The notes beneath the pieces are model-generated. The model was not told the origin of the DNA. It saw nothing but the letters and a program-made list of their open reading frames with translations, and did not search any database. Position numbers and translations under genes: made by a program. This document shows positions 26,429 to 36,229 of a stretch of DNA of 64,000 bases, in pieces; the stretch's first letter is position 1, and every line of letters begins with the position of its first letter. Source of the DNA: Flavobacterium haoranii (GTDB taxonomy: Bacteria > Bacteroidota > Bacteroidia > Flavobacteriales > Flavobacteriaceae); NCBI RefSeq assembly GCF_009363055.1, contig NZ_CP045292.1, positions 1,922,001 through 1,986,000 of the forward strand, written 5' to 3'.

Positions 26429-27079
26429 ATGCCCAAAATTTTAATAGTTGAAGATCAAGTTTTAATAGCATATCATATAAAAGGAATTTTAAATGATTGC
26501 AACTATAATAATGTTGTACTTTCCCATAAATTAAAAGACGCTACTGATAAACTAACTCAAGAAAAAGCCGACATTATTTTATTAGATATTAATGTAGAAG
26601 GACCAGATACAGGTATTGAATGGGCTAAAACAAATGTTGAAAAAGAAAAAGTGATATTTATAACAGGACAAAATGAAATGTCAACATCAGAAAAAGCATT
26701 AGATATTAATCCGGTCGCTTATTTAACAAAACCTATAAAAAGTATCGATTTACTTGCTGCAATACAAGTAGCAAAAAAAACTTTAGAGCCTGATTTTGTA
26801 ATTATAAAAGATGGCTTTAGCGAAATAAAATTACAATACAACAACATTCTATTCATAAAAAGCGACAAGAATTATATTGATATTCAAACTGATGATAAAA
26901 AATATACTGTAAGAAATACACTCGATAATTTTTACAAAGATTTAAACCCAAATATCTTCTGTAAAATCCACCGCTCTTTCGTTATCAATAAAACTAAAGT
27001 AACAAAAAAGAACTCAAATTCTATCTTAATTGACAATTTTGAACTACCTCTTTCAAGAAATTGCAATCTAAATTTGTGA
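26429..27079 (+). CDS. LytTR-type response regulator
   Basis: 216-residue response regulator. Receiver domain: LIVEDQ acidic pocket, phospho-acceptor Asp in IILLDINVEGPDTG, and the conserved Lys in YLTKPI. A LytTR DNA-binding domain follows (FIKSDKNYIDIQTDDKKYTV, KIHRSFVINKTKV, LPLSRN). LytTR proteins bind two direct repeats on one DNA face. Such a repeat pair (27080-27107) starts right after this gene's stop, upstream of the large T9SS gene. Confidence 0.92.
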   Translation: MPKILIVEDQVLIAYHIKGILNDCNYNNVVLSHKLKDATDKLTQEKADIILLDINVEGPDTGIEWAKTNVEKEKVIFITGQNEMSTSEKALDINPVAYLTKPIKSIDLLAAIQVAKKTLEPDFVIIKDGFSEIKLQYNNILFIKSDKNYIDIQTDDKKYTVRNTLDNFYKDLNPNIFCKIHRSFVINKTKVTKKNSNSILIDNFELPLSRNCNLNL

Positions 27080-27145
27080 TTCGTCCACAAACTTTTGCAG
27101 TTCGTCCCAAAGTAAATTTCTGTTTCATTTTAAAAGATATTTTTG
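27080..27145 (+). promoter_or_regulatory. Predicted LytTR operator plus promoter of the T9SS LamG protein
   Basis: TTCGTCC at 27080-27086 and again at 27101-27107 are direct repeats 21 bp apart (two helical turns). The -7 box TATTTTTG is at 27138-27145, so the first half-site begins 58 bp before the -7 TA. Spacing is identical at the two promoters of the second LytTR locus. Confidence 0.7.
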
Positions 27146-27170
27146 TTTCATAACTATAAAACTTCATTTT

Positions 27171-30100
27171 ATGAAACACAAGTACCTTTTATTAATTCTA
27201 TTACTCTCAGGTTTGAAGTCTTTTTCTCAGACAGATTCGTTTTTGACTTCAACATGTATAGGAACAACTACCAATCCTCAAAACAGATTTTACCAACCTC
27301 AAGTTGCAGACTTTGATGGTGATACGGATAAAGACATTATTGTACTTGATGAGTCTGGCGTGTATCGATTGTTTACAAATGATGGCACAAACAATTTTAC
27401 TCAAACTACAATTTTATCAGGATTAACTTGGAGTTCTTTAATCTCCAAAGATTTGGACAATGATGGTGATATCGATATTGTAAGTTCTGCAGGTAGAATT
27501 TTCATCAACAACGGATCTGCTGTCTTTACTGAATTACCAGGCACTTTTTTTACAGCTACAGGCTCTATTGGTGCATTTAGAGTTGCAGATTTTAACGGAG
27601 ATACCAAACAAGATATTATATGGTTAAATGCAACTTCTAATTCTACTACGGTTAATCAAATTTGGTTTAACAATGGAACTACAGGTAATGCAAGTTTTGT
27701 TCTAGGAACTGAAATTCAAAACCTAAATGGGTATACAAATTTAGGGTCTGTAGCAGGTGATATTGACAACGACGGAGATATTGACTTAGTTTTTTGTCAA
27801 CAAGGTGGGTGGAACGGAAGAGTCTTTAAGAACAATGGAAGTGGTGTATTTACAAATACTCAAAATTTACCTACTTATACAGGAGAAGGCTTTTTAGCTG
27901 ATTGGGATAATGATGGTGATATAAATTTCTTAGCTTATGATTACTATAACAATTGGGGCTTAAGATTATGGAAAAATGATGGTACAGGAACTTTTGGCCC
28001 TGTAAGTACAAATTCTTTAATAACAATGCCTAGTGTAGGAGCGGTTGATAAAATAATTGATTTAAATGGAGATACTTGGTTAGATGTAGTTTTAAGAAAT
28101 GGTACCGGTACAAGATATTTTTTAAATTCAGGTTGTCAATTAACGTTAAGTAATCAAGTCTTATCAAATTCTTGGAACGGTGTCGCGATTAGCGATTTTA
28201 ATAATGACAATAAACCTGATCTTTTCAATGCAGCAAGAGATGGGCAGTCATGTATTAATATTAATGATTTAAATGTTCAATCATACGTTGCTATCACAGC
28301 ACCTGTGGTATCAACAACTCAAGTTAATTATTTTGTTGGTCAATCGGCATCTCCGCTTGTTGCAACAGGTAATAATATTTTATGGTATACAACTTCTACT
28401 GGCGGAACTGGTTCTACAACAGCTCCAACTCCTTCTACTGCTGCGGCAGGATCTACTTCATATTGGGTTGTTTCAACTAATGCTAATGGTTGTGAAAGTG
28501 AAAGAATAGAAGTTGTTGTAACAGTTAGTTTAGCAGCAACACATTTAAATTTTGACGGTTCAAATGATGCTGTAACTGTAACAGGAGTTAATTTTCCTCT
28601 TGGAAATACTTCTAGAACAATTGAGGCTTGGATTAAAACTACTCAAAATAATGGTGGCGGTGCAATTATGACTTATGGAAATCTTACTACAAACAATAGA
28701 TTTGCTTTATATCAAACAGGAGGAAAATTGAATTTTGTTGCTGAAAACAACGACTATAATACAAATGTGACAATTAATGATGGTAATTGGCATCATATTG
28801 CTGCTACACATGATGGAACTTCCTTAAAAGTATATTTAGATGGTGTACAAGTAGGGACTTCACAAGCAAAGACATTTAACACGACTGGAAATCAATTTAG
28901 TATTGGATACAGAGGAGTAGCATCGGAGTATTTTAATGGAAGTGTTGATGAAATAAGAGTTTGGAATCTAGCAAGAACTGCAGAACAAATTTCAGGTTCA
29001 ATGAATTGTGAGTTAAACGGATCAGAAAATGGTTTGGTTGCGTACTATCAATTCAATCAAGGTATAGATCAAGCTGATAATTCAGCAATTACCACTTTAA
29101 ATGCTACCACTGGACCTAACGGAACTTTAACTAATTTTGCTTTGAATGGTTCGACATCAAATTGGTTAGCGGGCTCTCCTGTTACAACAGGTTCAGTTGT
29201 GCCTGGAAATGCATCCGCTACTTCTCCAATTGTTTACAATCAAGGAGAAACAGCAACAGCTTTATCTGCAACTACTGGAACAAACGGAACTGGATTAATG
29301 TGGTATACAACTGCAACTGGCGGAACTGGATCTACAACTGCTCCAACTCCTTCTACTGCTGCGGCAGGATCTACTTCATATTGGGTTGCTTCAACTAATG
29401 CTAATGGTTGTGAAAGTGAAAGAGTAGAAATTGTAGTTACAGTTAATGCGAATGCTACTCATTTAAATTTTGATGGTGTAAATGATGGTGTTAACTTAGG
29501 TAATTCATTAACTACTGCTTTAAATGGTGCAAACTTTGTTACTGCTGAAGCTTGGATTTACATTCCAAACACAACAGGAATAAAAACTATTATCGGTAAT
29601 CACGTTACTACAACACAATTTAATTTTAGAATTAATAATGATTACTTAGAAACTTTCCTAGGATTTGGATCTTATGCTTTACAATCTCCTGCAGGTTCAA
29701 TTGTCGCTAATACATGGCAACATGTAGCAATGGTTTATAATGACACTACTTTAAAATTATATATTAATGGTGTCGAAGTAGCTTCTAGAGCAATTCCAGC
29801 TGCTTATGCTTTACAAAGTTCAACTCAACCTTATATGGTTGGATATTCAGGTTTTGGTGGAGAATTCTTTAATGGATCTATAGATGAAGTTAGAGTATGG
29901 AATACTGCATTATCAGAAACCGATATTCAAGTAACTAAAGATTGTGAATTACAAGCTACTCAAAATGGTATTTTAGCTTATTATAAATTTAATCAAGGAT
30001 TTGACAATGCTGACAATGCTCCTGTCACAACATTAACTGATGAATTAGGTAGCTACAATGGTACATTAAACAACTTTTCTTTAACTGGAACTACTTCTAA

Positions 30101-30404
30101 CTGGGCAGCAGGCTCTCCAGTAACAACCGGAAACACTTGTACTACTTTAAGTAATTCAGGTTTTGAAACAATTTCTAATTTTAAAGTATTTCCAAATCCA
30201 TCTAATGGATTATATAACATTTCAACAACTGAATTAACTTCTATCCAAATTTATGACGTAGTTGGAAAACTTATTATGAATAATGAAGTTAATGCTGGAA
30301 CAAGTACAATTAACATTCATAATTTCCCTGCTGGAGTTTATATTTTACGATATAGTGGCAAAGAAAACAATACTAACGGAACAATTAAATTGATTAAGAA
30401 TTAA
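27171..30404 (+). CDS. Large T9SS surface protein with VCBS/FG-GAP, Ig-like and LamG domains
   Basis: 1077-residue secreted protein. Order: signal peptide (MKHKYLLLILLLSGLKSFSQ); about 350 residues of Asp-rich VCBS/FG-GAP repeats that would bind Ca2+ and form a beta-propeller (DFDGDTDKDIIV, DLDNDGDIDIVSS, DIDNDGDIDLVF); an Ig_7-like domain; a LamG/concanavalin-like domain (RTIEAWIKTTQNNGGG ... GSVDEIRVWNLART); a second Ig_7-like and a second LamG; and a T9SS type A CTD (FKVFPNPSNGLYNIST, VGKLIMNNEV, PAGVYILRYSGKE). The two Ig-like segments are near-identical copies. Likely an adhesin or glycan-binding surface protein. It lies behind a predicted LytTR operator. Confidence 0.9.
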   Translation: MKHKYLLLILLLSGLKSFSQTDSFLTSTCIGTTTNPQNRFYQPQVADFDGDTDKDIIVLDESGVYRLFTNDGTNNFTQTTILSGLTWSSLISKDLDNDGDIDIVSSAGRIFINNGSAVFTELPGTFFTATGSIGAFRVADFNGDTKQDIIWLNATSNSTTVNQIWFNNGTTGNASFVLGTEIQNLNGYTNLGSVAGDIDNDGDIDLVFCQQGGWNGRVFKNNGSGVFTNTQNLPTYTGEGFLADWDNDGDINFLAYDYYNNWGLRLWKNDGTGTFGPVSTNSLITMPSVGAVDKIIDLNGDTWLDVVLRNGTGTRYFLNSGCQLTLSNQVLSNSWNGVAISDFNNDNKPDLFNAARDGQSCININDLNVQSYVAITAPVVSTTQVNYFVGQSASPLVATGNNILWYTTSTGGTGSTTAPTPSTAAAGSTSYWVVSTNANGCESERIEVVVTVSLAATHLNFDGSNDAVTVTGVNFPLGNTSRTIEAWIKTTQNNGGGAIMTYGNLTTNNRFALYQTGGKLNFVAENNDYNTNVTINDGNWHHIAATHDGTSLKVYLDGVQVGTSQAKTFNTTGNQFSIGYRGVASEYFNGSVDEIRVWNLARTAEQISGSMNCELNGSENGLVAYYQFNQGIDQADNSAITTLNATTGPNGTLTNFALNGSTSNWLAGSPVTTGSVVPGNASATSPIVYNQGETATALSATTGTNGTGLMWYTTATGGTGSTTAPTPSTAAAGSTSYWVASTNANGCESERVEIVVTVNANATHLNFDGVNDGVNLGNSLTTALNGANFVTAEAWIYIPNTTGIKTIIGNHVTTTQFNFRINNDYLETFLGFGSYALQSPAGSIVANTWQHVAMVYNDTTLKLYINGVEVASRAIPAAYALQSSTQPYMVGYSGFGGEFFNGSIDEVRVWNTALSETDIQVTKDCELQATQNGILAYYKFNQGFDNADNAPVTTLTDELGSYNGTLNNFSLTGTTSNWAAGSPVTTGNTCTTLSNSGFETISNFKVFPNPSNGLYNISTTELTSIQIYDVVGKLIMNNEVNAGTSTINIHNFPAGVYILRYSGKENNTNGTIKLIKN
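28383..28527 (+). repeat. Direct repeat copy 1 (Ig-like module)
   Basis: 145-bp segment encoding WYTT-TGGTGSTTAPTPSTA and onward to the Ig end; repeated almost unchanged 918 bp downstream. Confidence 0.9.
29301..29445 (+). repeat. Direct repeat copy 2 (Ig-like module)
   Basis: Second copy of the 28383-28527 segment. Differences are only a few single bases, suggesting a recent duplication or gene conversion. Confidence 0.9.
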
Positions 30405-30496
30405 TGAAGTTCCTCTTTAAATATAAACTCGAATTAATTTTATTAATATTGTATATTATATTAGTATTACTAGGAGTTTATATTTACAATTTATAA
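30404..30496 (+). CDS. Candidate 30-residue single-span membrane microprotein
   Basis: ATG at 30404 overlaps the TAA of the T9SS gene (TAATG), giving MKFLFKYKLE, then a hydrophobic run LILLILYIILVLLGVYIY and a stop at 30494-30496. The charge pattern (basic start, one membrane helix) is that of real small membrane proteins and the coupled start supports translation. A terminator follows at 30501-30531. No family is recognised; existence needs expression evidence. Confidence 0.4.
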   Translation: MKFLFKYKLELILLILYIILVLLGVYIYNL

Positions 30497-30500
30497 AAAC

Positions 30501-30531
30501 AAAAAGGCTATCAAAATTGATAGCCTTTTTT
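30501..30531. terminator. Bidirectional terminator
   Basis: AAAAAGGCTATCA / TTGATAGCCTTTTT hairpin between the T9SS gene and tag. Confidence 0.9.
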
Positions 30532-30551
30532 CTTAAATTTTATTAAAATTC

Positions 30552-31112
30552 TTATTGTCTTGTCCAACAATCTTCAACATGATCGTTGACCATTCCTGTA
30601 GCTTGCATGTGCGCATAAACTACTGTTGAACCTACAAACTTAAAGCCTCGCTTTTTCAAATCTTTACTTAACTTATCTGAAATTTCTGTTGTTGCAGGAA
30701 CATCTGATAATTTTTTTGGTTGATTATCTATTGGTTTTCCACCTACAAATTCCCAAATGTACTTTGAAAAACTTCCAAGCTCTTCTTGAATTTTTATAAA
30801 AGCTTGCGCATTTGTAACGGCTGCTCTTATTTTTAATTTATTTCTAATAATTCCTGCATCTTCACAAAGTGCAACAATTTTATCTTCTGAAAAATTAGCT
30901 ACTTTTTGTACATCGAAACCTTCAAAAGCTTTTCGAAAATTGTCTCTTTTGGCTAAAACTGTGTACCAACTTAAACCTGCTTGAAAAGTTTCTAATATTA
31001 AAAATTCAAAAATGGTAGCATCATCATAAACAGGTTTTCCCCATTCGTTATCATGATAATCTCGGTACAAATCATCTTTTTCGCACCAAGCACAGCGATT
31101 TTTTGTTTGCAT
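30552..31112 (-). CDS. tag: DNA-3-methyladenine glycosylase I
   Basis: 186-residue Tag enzyme, which removes 3-methyladenine from alkylated DNA. Characteristic segments: RCAWCEKDDLYRDYHDNEWG, FLILETFQAGLSWYTVL, RNKLKIRAAVTNAQAF and the zinc-site-bearing C-terminal GSTVVYAHMQATGMVNDH. Length is typical. It begins 6 bp after the stop of the giant TraB-like gene on the same strand. Confidence 0.95.
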   Translation of the reverse strand: MQTKNRCAWCEKDDLYRDYHDNEWGKPVYDDATIFEFLILETFQAGLSWYTVLAKRDNFRKAFEGFDVQKVANFSEDKIVALCEDAGIIRNKLKIRAAVTNAQAFIKIQEELGSFSKYIWEFVGGKPIDNQPKKLSDVPATTEISDKLSKDLKKRGFKFVGSTVVYAHMQATGMVNDHVEDCWTRQ

Positions 31113-31118
31113 AGTTCA

Positions 31119-34100
31119 TTAATAATCAGAAAAAGTGTCTAAAAATTCACTTCCGCTGTTTTCTATAGTTTTTCTAAAATTAGTTCTTGGTCTGTCTTCA
31201 AAGAGACTTTCATTTATAATACGCTCGTATATTTCTTGTAATTTACTATCGTCTTTTATAGATTCTTTCCCAAGATATTCAAATGCATTAATGTTCAATT
31301 TATCGTCATTCATTACAAAAGCTAGTGAAATTAAATAATTTTCATAAAGCTTTGGTTCTTTCTCTGTTATTTTATAAAAATAGTACATAGCTTTTTTATT
31401 GTTGTACTCTTCTACTTTCTTTTCAAGAAACACAATGCTGTCGTTTTTCTTTTTCTCATAAAAGTTTTCTAAGGCTAATGCTGCTACTTCATCATTCGAT
31501 TTATGAAACGTTTTATTCTCTAATAACATAAACAAAAATGCCAATTTAGGATTTGCCAAATATTTTGCTTTATCAGTTTCCGAAAGTTTGTTATTTACAC
31601 TTTCTAATCGCATTAATTCGATGTTGATTTCTGGAATATCTATCTTGTTTAAATTACCATAAAATTCCGAAACTTTAGATTGGTCACTATTATTATACAA
31701 CAACGTTAAATAAGGAATCATTTCACCAGACGGATCGTTATAATCGTAACTATCATAATCATCCTCGTCGTCATCTTCTTTTGCGTTTTGCTTTTCCTTC
31801 CAACTTTTTAATCTTTTGTACTGAAGTTTAGCATTCGTAAAAATCATTTTTTGAAATGGTTTTAACTTTTTAGCTGCTTTTGGATATTCATCTACAACAG
31901 CTGCGCTAAATTCTAAAATAGGTTCGTTATATTCTGGAATGCTATAAAACTGAAATATTTTTGGCAACAACACTTTACTGTTTTCTACATCTTGCTCAAA
32001 CTTATAAAACAGCGAAGTTATTTCGTATTCATTGTTAGAAATTGGTAAATCAAACTCCATTAGCTCCAATATTTTCTCGTAAGAAGATTTTGTTTTTAAC
32101 GTAGCCAATGATTTTAATATATTTATTTTAGTTTCATTTGTACTCGACTCTCTTTTGTAATAATCTTCTAAGAATTTTTCAATTCTTACATCATTTTTAC
32201 TAACTAATAATTCTAAAAGTTGTTCTTGAGCCGAACTTTCACTTGGTTTAAATTCAAAATCATTTAAAAACTTAATTACTTTAGTAACATATTGCTCTTT
32301 AATTGACAAATTGCGCAACGAATTCATAGCCGAATATCGAATCGTATCGCTTTCGCTATTTGCATCTTCTAAAAATACATTCCATTTATCTGAAAATATA
32401 GAAAATTGCTGCGGAGCATTTAATTGAATAGAAGCAAAAACTTCATCTACCATTTGATCGCTATTTGGGTTCGATTTATCAACTAAAGAAGTTAGCATTA
32501 CATATTCGTCTTCTTTTAGCAATAACTTTGCTTTAATCGCTTGATCTGAGTTTTTGCGACCGACTAAAAAGTTTAATGTTGTTCTTTTGGTTTGTTCATC
32601 GTTCTTATAATTTTCATCTATTATATAATACAAACTTTTGTTTTCTTTATAATTGTAAAGCTCTTCGTACCATTTTGATGGATGAAATCCTTTTTTACTT
32701 TTTAATCCGCCTAAAATTGAATTTAAGCTATAATCGTAATCATAATTATTCTCTGCTAATTCTTCAATTGGATTAAACGAGTTTAAAAAATATCTTCTAA
32801 TATTTGATCGAATAGAATCAATATTTTCTCGGAACTCATATTTGTTATATTGAAAAAATCCTAAATGAACATCGGTTCCGCTTTCGCTTTTAAAAGTGTA
32901 GGTTTTTGTTTTTTCGGTAAAAATATTTTTAGTATCTACTTCATTTTTCTCTAAATCGTAAAAAAGTGCTTTATTACTTTCAAACGGAATTAAAATAGAG
33001 AAATTCACATCTTTATTGGTATACAATCTTAATTCTTCGCTATAATTAAACTTTTGTGCCAAAAAGCTATTAAAAAAACGTTCTTTTTTATCTGTCGAAG
33101 CATTTACACAACCCAACAAATAATATTTTGGTCCGATAACCTTTGTTTTTAAATAGATTGTATTTCCGTTTTCTAGTGTACTTTGACTTTCAACTTCTAC
33201 TCCATTTTTAATAAAATTTGGCGTAACATTATATTGCAACAAAAACTCTTTTGAATTTGTTGTAACTCAAAATTTGTTTCTTCTAAATATGAAACATCCG
33301 ATTCAGTATTTTCTAAAATGAAATAATAACTCTTATCGCTAACATCATAAGCTTCAATTTCAACATTTCTATAATCGTCATTAGAATGCACTACATGATA
33401 TTCTGGCAATTCTACTGTGAATTTTCCATTTGAAGGAGCATAACTCGACCAATTTGTACTTAGCTCTTTTAATTTTATAGAATTAAAAAATAAGTTTTCA
33501 TACAAGTCAACATAATTTTTGGGCCCAACTAAAGAAATTGAGATTACTTCTAATGGTGTGATGTAAAAATTATAATGTTGGTTATTATTTGTCTTGGTAA
33601 TATTTGAAACACTTAATAATTTGTAGTTATCTTTTTCAATAAGTTCCTTTTTTAACGTGGTTCCAGGAATGTTCTCGAAAAGTAAACTATCTAAGGTTTT
33701 CTCAGTAAATAAATTATGTTTCTTTAAGAAATTGTGTATCGGTTTGCGATTAATCTTTAAAGCAGCTCCACTGGCAAAATCGGGTGAAACTATAATGTTT
33801 CTATCTTCAAAACTCATTTCGTTGACAGGAAACGAAATAATGCCGTCTTTGGTCTGCGAAACTTTTAAAGTTGGTTTTGGAAAATTGTTTTCTAGCGATT
33901 TTTTTAATTCTTTCCCTTTATCAGTTAATGCAGTATTAATAGGTTTTACAGTGTAACCTTTACGTTTTAGAATTTCAAGCATTCCATCTTTACCTGCTAA
34001 ATGCGCTGCGCCAACAGCTGCAAAAATGGTTTGTTTATTTTTCATGACTTTATCCATAGAATTTGCCATGTCTTTATTTCTACTTACAATAATTGCATCG

Positions 34101-34768
34101 TGTGCTTTCTCAGAAATAGTTAATTTGTAAATAGAATCGAGCAACTGAATGTTTTTTTCACGATACAAGTCATTTAAAGCCTCATTAAACGATTTATTCT
34201 TGAGCAACTTGTAAAGTATTACTTTATTCTCTTCTTTTGGCTTAGCTTCCTCCTCATTTATTTTAAATATTGGAATGTAAGAATCGATAACATCTTCGAG
34301 ACCTACAATTCTTTTCCCTAATTTTTTTCCTACTTGGAAAATAAACATATCAAGAACCGTGTCTTCTTGATAATCGGAATTTAAACTGTTATTTCCCGAC
34401 AGCATATTGTTGAAATACGTATTATCGGTATTAAACAAATCGTTTAAATCAGTTTTAGCAATTGGTTTTAAATAGAATTTCGCATAAAGTTTTTGGTAAT
34501 CGTTTGAAAAGTTTTTGTAGAACATTTCATAAAGCTCTGTCCACGTTTGCGGATCACTCTCATTTGCGACAACCTCAACTCCGGTTAAAGCTTCAAAAAA
34601 ATCGTCAGATAAATGGTAAGAGACCTTATCGTTTACATGCATTGTACCGTAGATGTACGATTTTTTAGAATTATTTCCTTTAGAGATTTCCCAAAGCAAA
34701 CTATTTTCGGTTTGAGCCGATGCAATTATTGAAAATAAAGAAGCTAATAAAAGTGATAAATATTTCAA
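31119..34768 (-). CDS. TraB/GumN family protein with long C-terminal extension, frameshifted
   Basis: About 1216 residues after repair. Signal peptide (MKYLSLLLASLFSIIASAQ), then a TraB/GumN domain (LLWEISKGNNSKKSYIYGTM, ANESDPQTW, IFAAVGAAHLAGKDGML), which in relatives is a Tiki-like protease or heme/pheromone-associated fold. The frame breaks in the four-T run 33249-33252; one base joins ELQQIQKEF to LLQYNVTPNFIKNG. About 700 further residues follow with repeated helix pairs (RYSAMNSLRNLSI, KINILKSLATLKTK) resembling HEAT-type repeats and an acidic segment (KEDDDEDDYDSYDY). The extension is far longer than a usual 290-residue GumN protein. Confidence 0.8.
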
Positions 34769-34889
34769 AACCTTGACATTAAATTATTGAATAATGAAAA
34801 TAATAGGAAATGGAAATATAAAAAATAAAAATGATTTGATAATGAAGAATCAATAATCTTTAGAGGTTGAGAAACAAAACTCCATAAAA

Positions 34890-35001
34890 ACAAAAAAGCC
34901 CTCCCGTGAAAACGGAACAGCTTTTCATTGGTCTAACTACTAAACCTTTCCTGATTTCTCAGGAATAAACAACACAACTATTTTAAATGTTTTAAGAGGG
35001 C
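34890..35001 (-). ncRNA. Unidentified structured RNA with U-tract terminator
   Basis: Read on the minus strand, GCCCTC (35001-34996) pairs with GAGGGC (34903-34898) to close a ~104-nt domain holding three hairpins: TTCCTGA-GAAA-TCAGGAA (34965-34948, GNRA loop), GGTTTA-GTAGT-TAGACC (34946-34930) and CCGT-TTTC-ACGG (34915-34904). A run of six T (34897-34892) follows, as in an intrinsic terminator. One stem pair is a G-U wobble only on the minus strand, which supports that orientation. It lies just downstream of tRNA-Asp and its own terminator hairpin. I do not recognise the family; no open frame is present. Confidence 0.6.
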
Positions 35002-35028
35002 AAAAAAGCCTTTCTCTTCGAAAGGCTT
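35002..35028 (-). terminator. Terminator after tRNA-Asp
   Basis: Minus-strand AAGCCTTTCGAAGAGAAAGG and CTTTTTTG form a hairpin followed by T6, 10 bp past the tRNA 3' end. Confidence 0.75.
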
Positions 35029-35038
35029 CCTCTTTTAC

Positions 35039-35115
35039 TGGCGGTCTGGACGGGACTCGAACCCGCGACCCCATGCGTGACAGGCATGTATTCTAACCAA
35101 CTGAACTACCAAACC
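35039..35115 (-). tRNA. tRNA-Asp (anticodon GTC), CCA encoded
   Basis: Minus-strand cloverleaf: acceptor GGTTTGG pairs with CCAGACC (one G-U), D-arm AGTTCAGTTGGTTAGAA, anticodon arm ATGCCTGTCACGCAT with GTC, T-arm CGCGGGTTCGAGTCCCG, discriminator G and an encoded CCA at 35041-35039. Promoter box lies at 35134-35141. Confidence 0.97.
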
Positions 35116-35133
35116 AGTGCTTAATTGCGAGTG

Positions 35134-35141
35134 CAAATATA
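35134..35141 (-). promoter_or_regulatory. -7 box TATATTTG for tRNA-Asp
   Basis: Minus-strand TATATTTGC, with TTTGG 19 bp upstream serving as the -33 element; 18 bp before the tRNA 5' end. Confidence 0.75.
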
Positions 35142-35201
35142 CAACGCTTTTTCAATCTTCCAAATATTTTTACAAAAAAAATTAAACTTTTTTTTACTAT
35201 T

Positions 35202-36128
35202 TTAACCAAAATTCTGTTTTTCAACTAAATAGGTGATTAAAATTTTTTCAAAATTTTTTCCAATTTCTACTGGTACATATTGAATTTTATATTGCAAACA
35301 CGATTCTTTTATTTTTCTAAAATAGTCTTGAATCGATTTTTCATAGTCATTTTTTAAATTATCGGAAAAAACATTAATTGATTCTCCTGTTTCTAGATCA
35401 ATAAATTTCTTTGGCGCATTATCGAAATCGAAAGAAAATTCGGTTTTTTGATCATATACATGAAAAACTACTACTTTGTGTTTGTTGTGTTTTAAATGTT
35501 GTAAAGCCTTAAAAATTTTATCTTCGCTTTCACTTTGAAACATATCGGTAAATAAAATTACCATTGAGCGTCGATGAATATTCTCAGCGATTTGATGTAA
35601 AAAAGAAACGGTATCTGTTTTTTTTGAAGTTTTATCAGCAACTAAAAGCGTTTCCAGTTTGTTTAAAATCATGCGATGGTGGCGATCGCTTCCTTTTTCT
35701 GGTGAATAATACTCATATTCGTCGGAATACACGCTTAAACCAACTGCATCTCGCTGCTTTTTAAGTAAGTTCATTAAACAAGCCGAGGCTAAGACCGAAA
35801 ATCCAATTTTATTCTCATAAAACTCTTGGTTTGAACCTAATTCAGGATAATGCATCGAAGAAGAGTTGTCGATTATTAAATGACAACGCAAATTAGTTTC
35901 TTCTTCATAGCGTTTAGTATATAATCTATCGGTTTTAGCAAAAAGTTTCCAATCGATATGTTTGGTACTTTCTCCTGGATTGTAAATCTTATGCTCGGCA
36001 AACTCTGCAGAAAAACCATGAAATGGCGACTTGTGCATTCCTGAAATAAAACCCTCAACAATTTGGTTTGCTAAAAGTTCTAAATGCTGAAAACTTGATA
36101 TTTTTTCAATTTGAGAATCTAACTTCAT
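35202..36128 (-). CDS. DUF58 domain-containing protein (BatA-like VWA)
   Basis: 308-residue DUF58 protein, commonly partnered with MoxR AAA+ ATPases and Bat proteins in aerotolerance or envelope stress. Conserved DUF58 opening: HKSPFHGFSAEFAEHKIYNP and GESTKHIDWKLFAKTDRLYT. The VWA part has LIIDNSSSMHY, a MIDAS-like DxSxS. I choose the ATG at 36128 (MKLDSQIEKISSF) over one 27 codons upstream, because a TATCTTTA box lies between them and family members start here. No moxR is in the window; trxA lies upstream on the same strand. Confidence 0.88.
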   Translation of the reverse strand: MKLDSQIEKISSFQHLELLANQIVEGFISGMHKSPFHGFSAEFAEHKIYNPGESTKHIDWKLFAKTDRLYTKRYEEETNLRCHLIIDNSSSMHYPELGSNQEFYENKIGFSVLASACLMNLLKKQRDAVGLSVYSDEYEYYSPEKGSDRHHRMILNKLETLLVADKTSKKTDTVSFLHQIAENIHRRSMVILFTDMFQSESEDKIFKALQHLKHNKHKVVVFHVYDQKTEFSFDFDNAPKKFIDLETGESINVFSDNLKNDYEKSIQDYFRKIKESCLQYKIQYVPVEIGKNFEKILITYLVEKQNFG

Positions 36129-36229
36129 ATCGTAAAGATAATTAAAAACCAATTCTTTGTTTAAGTTAAAACCATAAAAAAAGGACAAACTTTCGTTTAT
36201 CCTTTTCATTTCTTTTTCAAAAAATCATA

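Noticed and set aside
28273-29398. Alternative-frame ORFs in the T9SS LamG gene
   Set aside because: Two similar out-of-frame ORFs arise from the duplicated DNA segment; the main frame has clear domains.
31119-33242. Separate 707-residue gene downstream of TraB/GumN
   Set aside because: It has no signal peptide, overlaps the upstream frame and continues it exactly once one base is added at 33249-33252.
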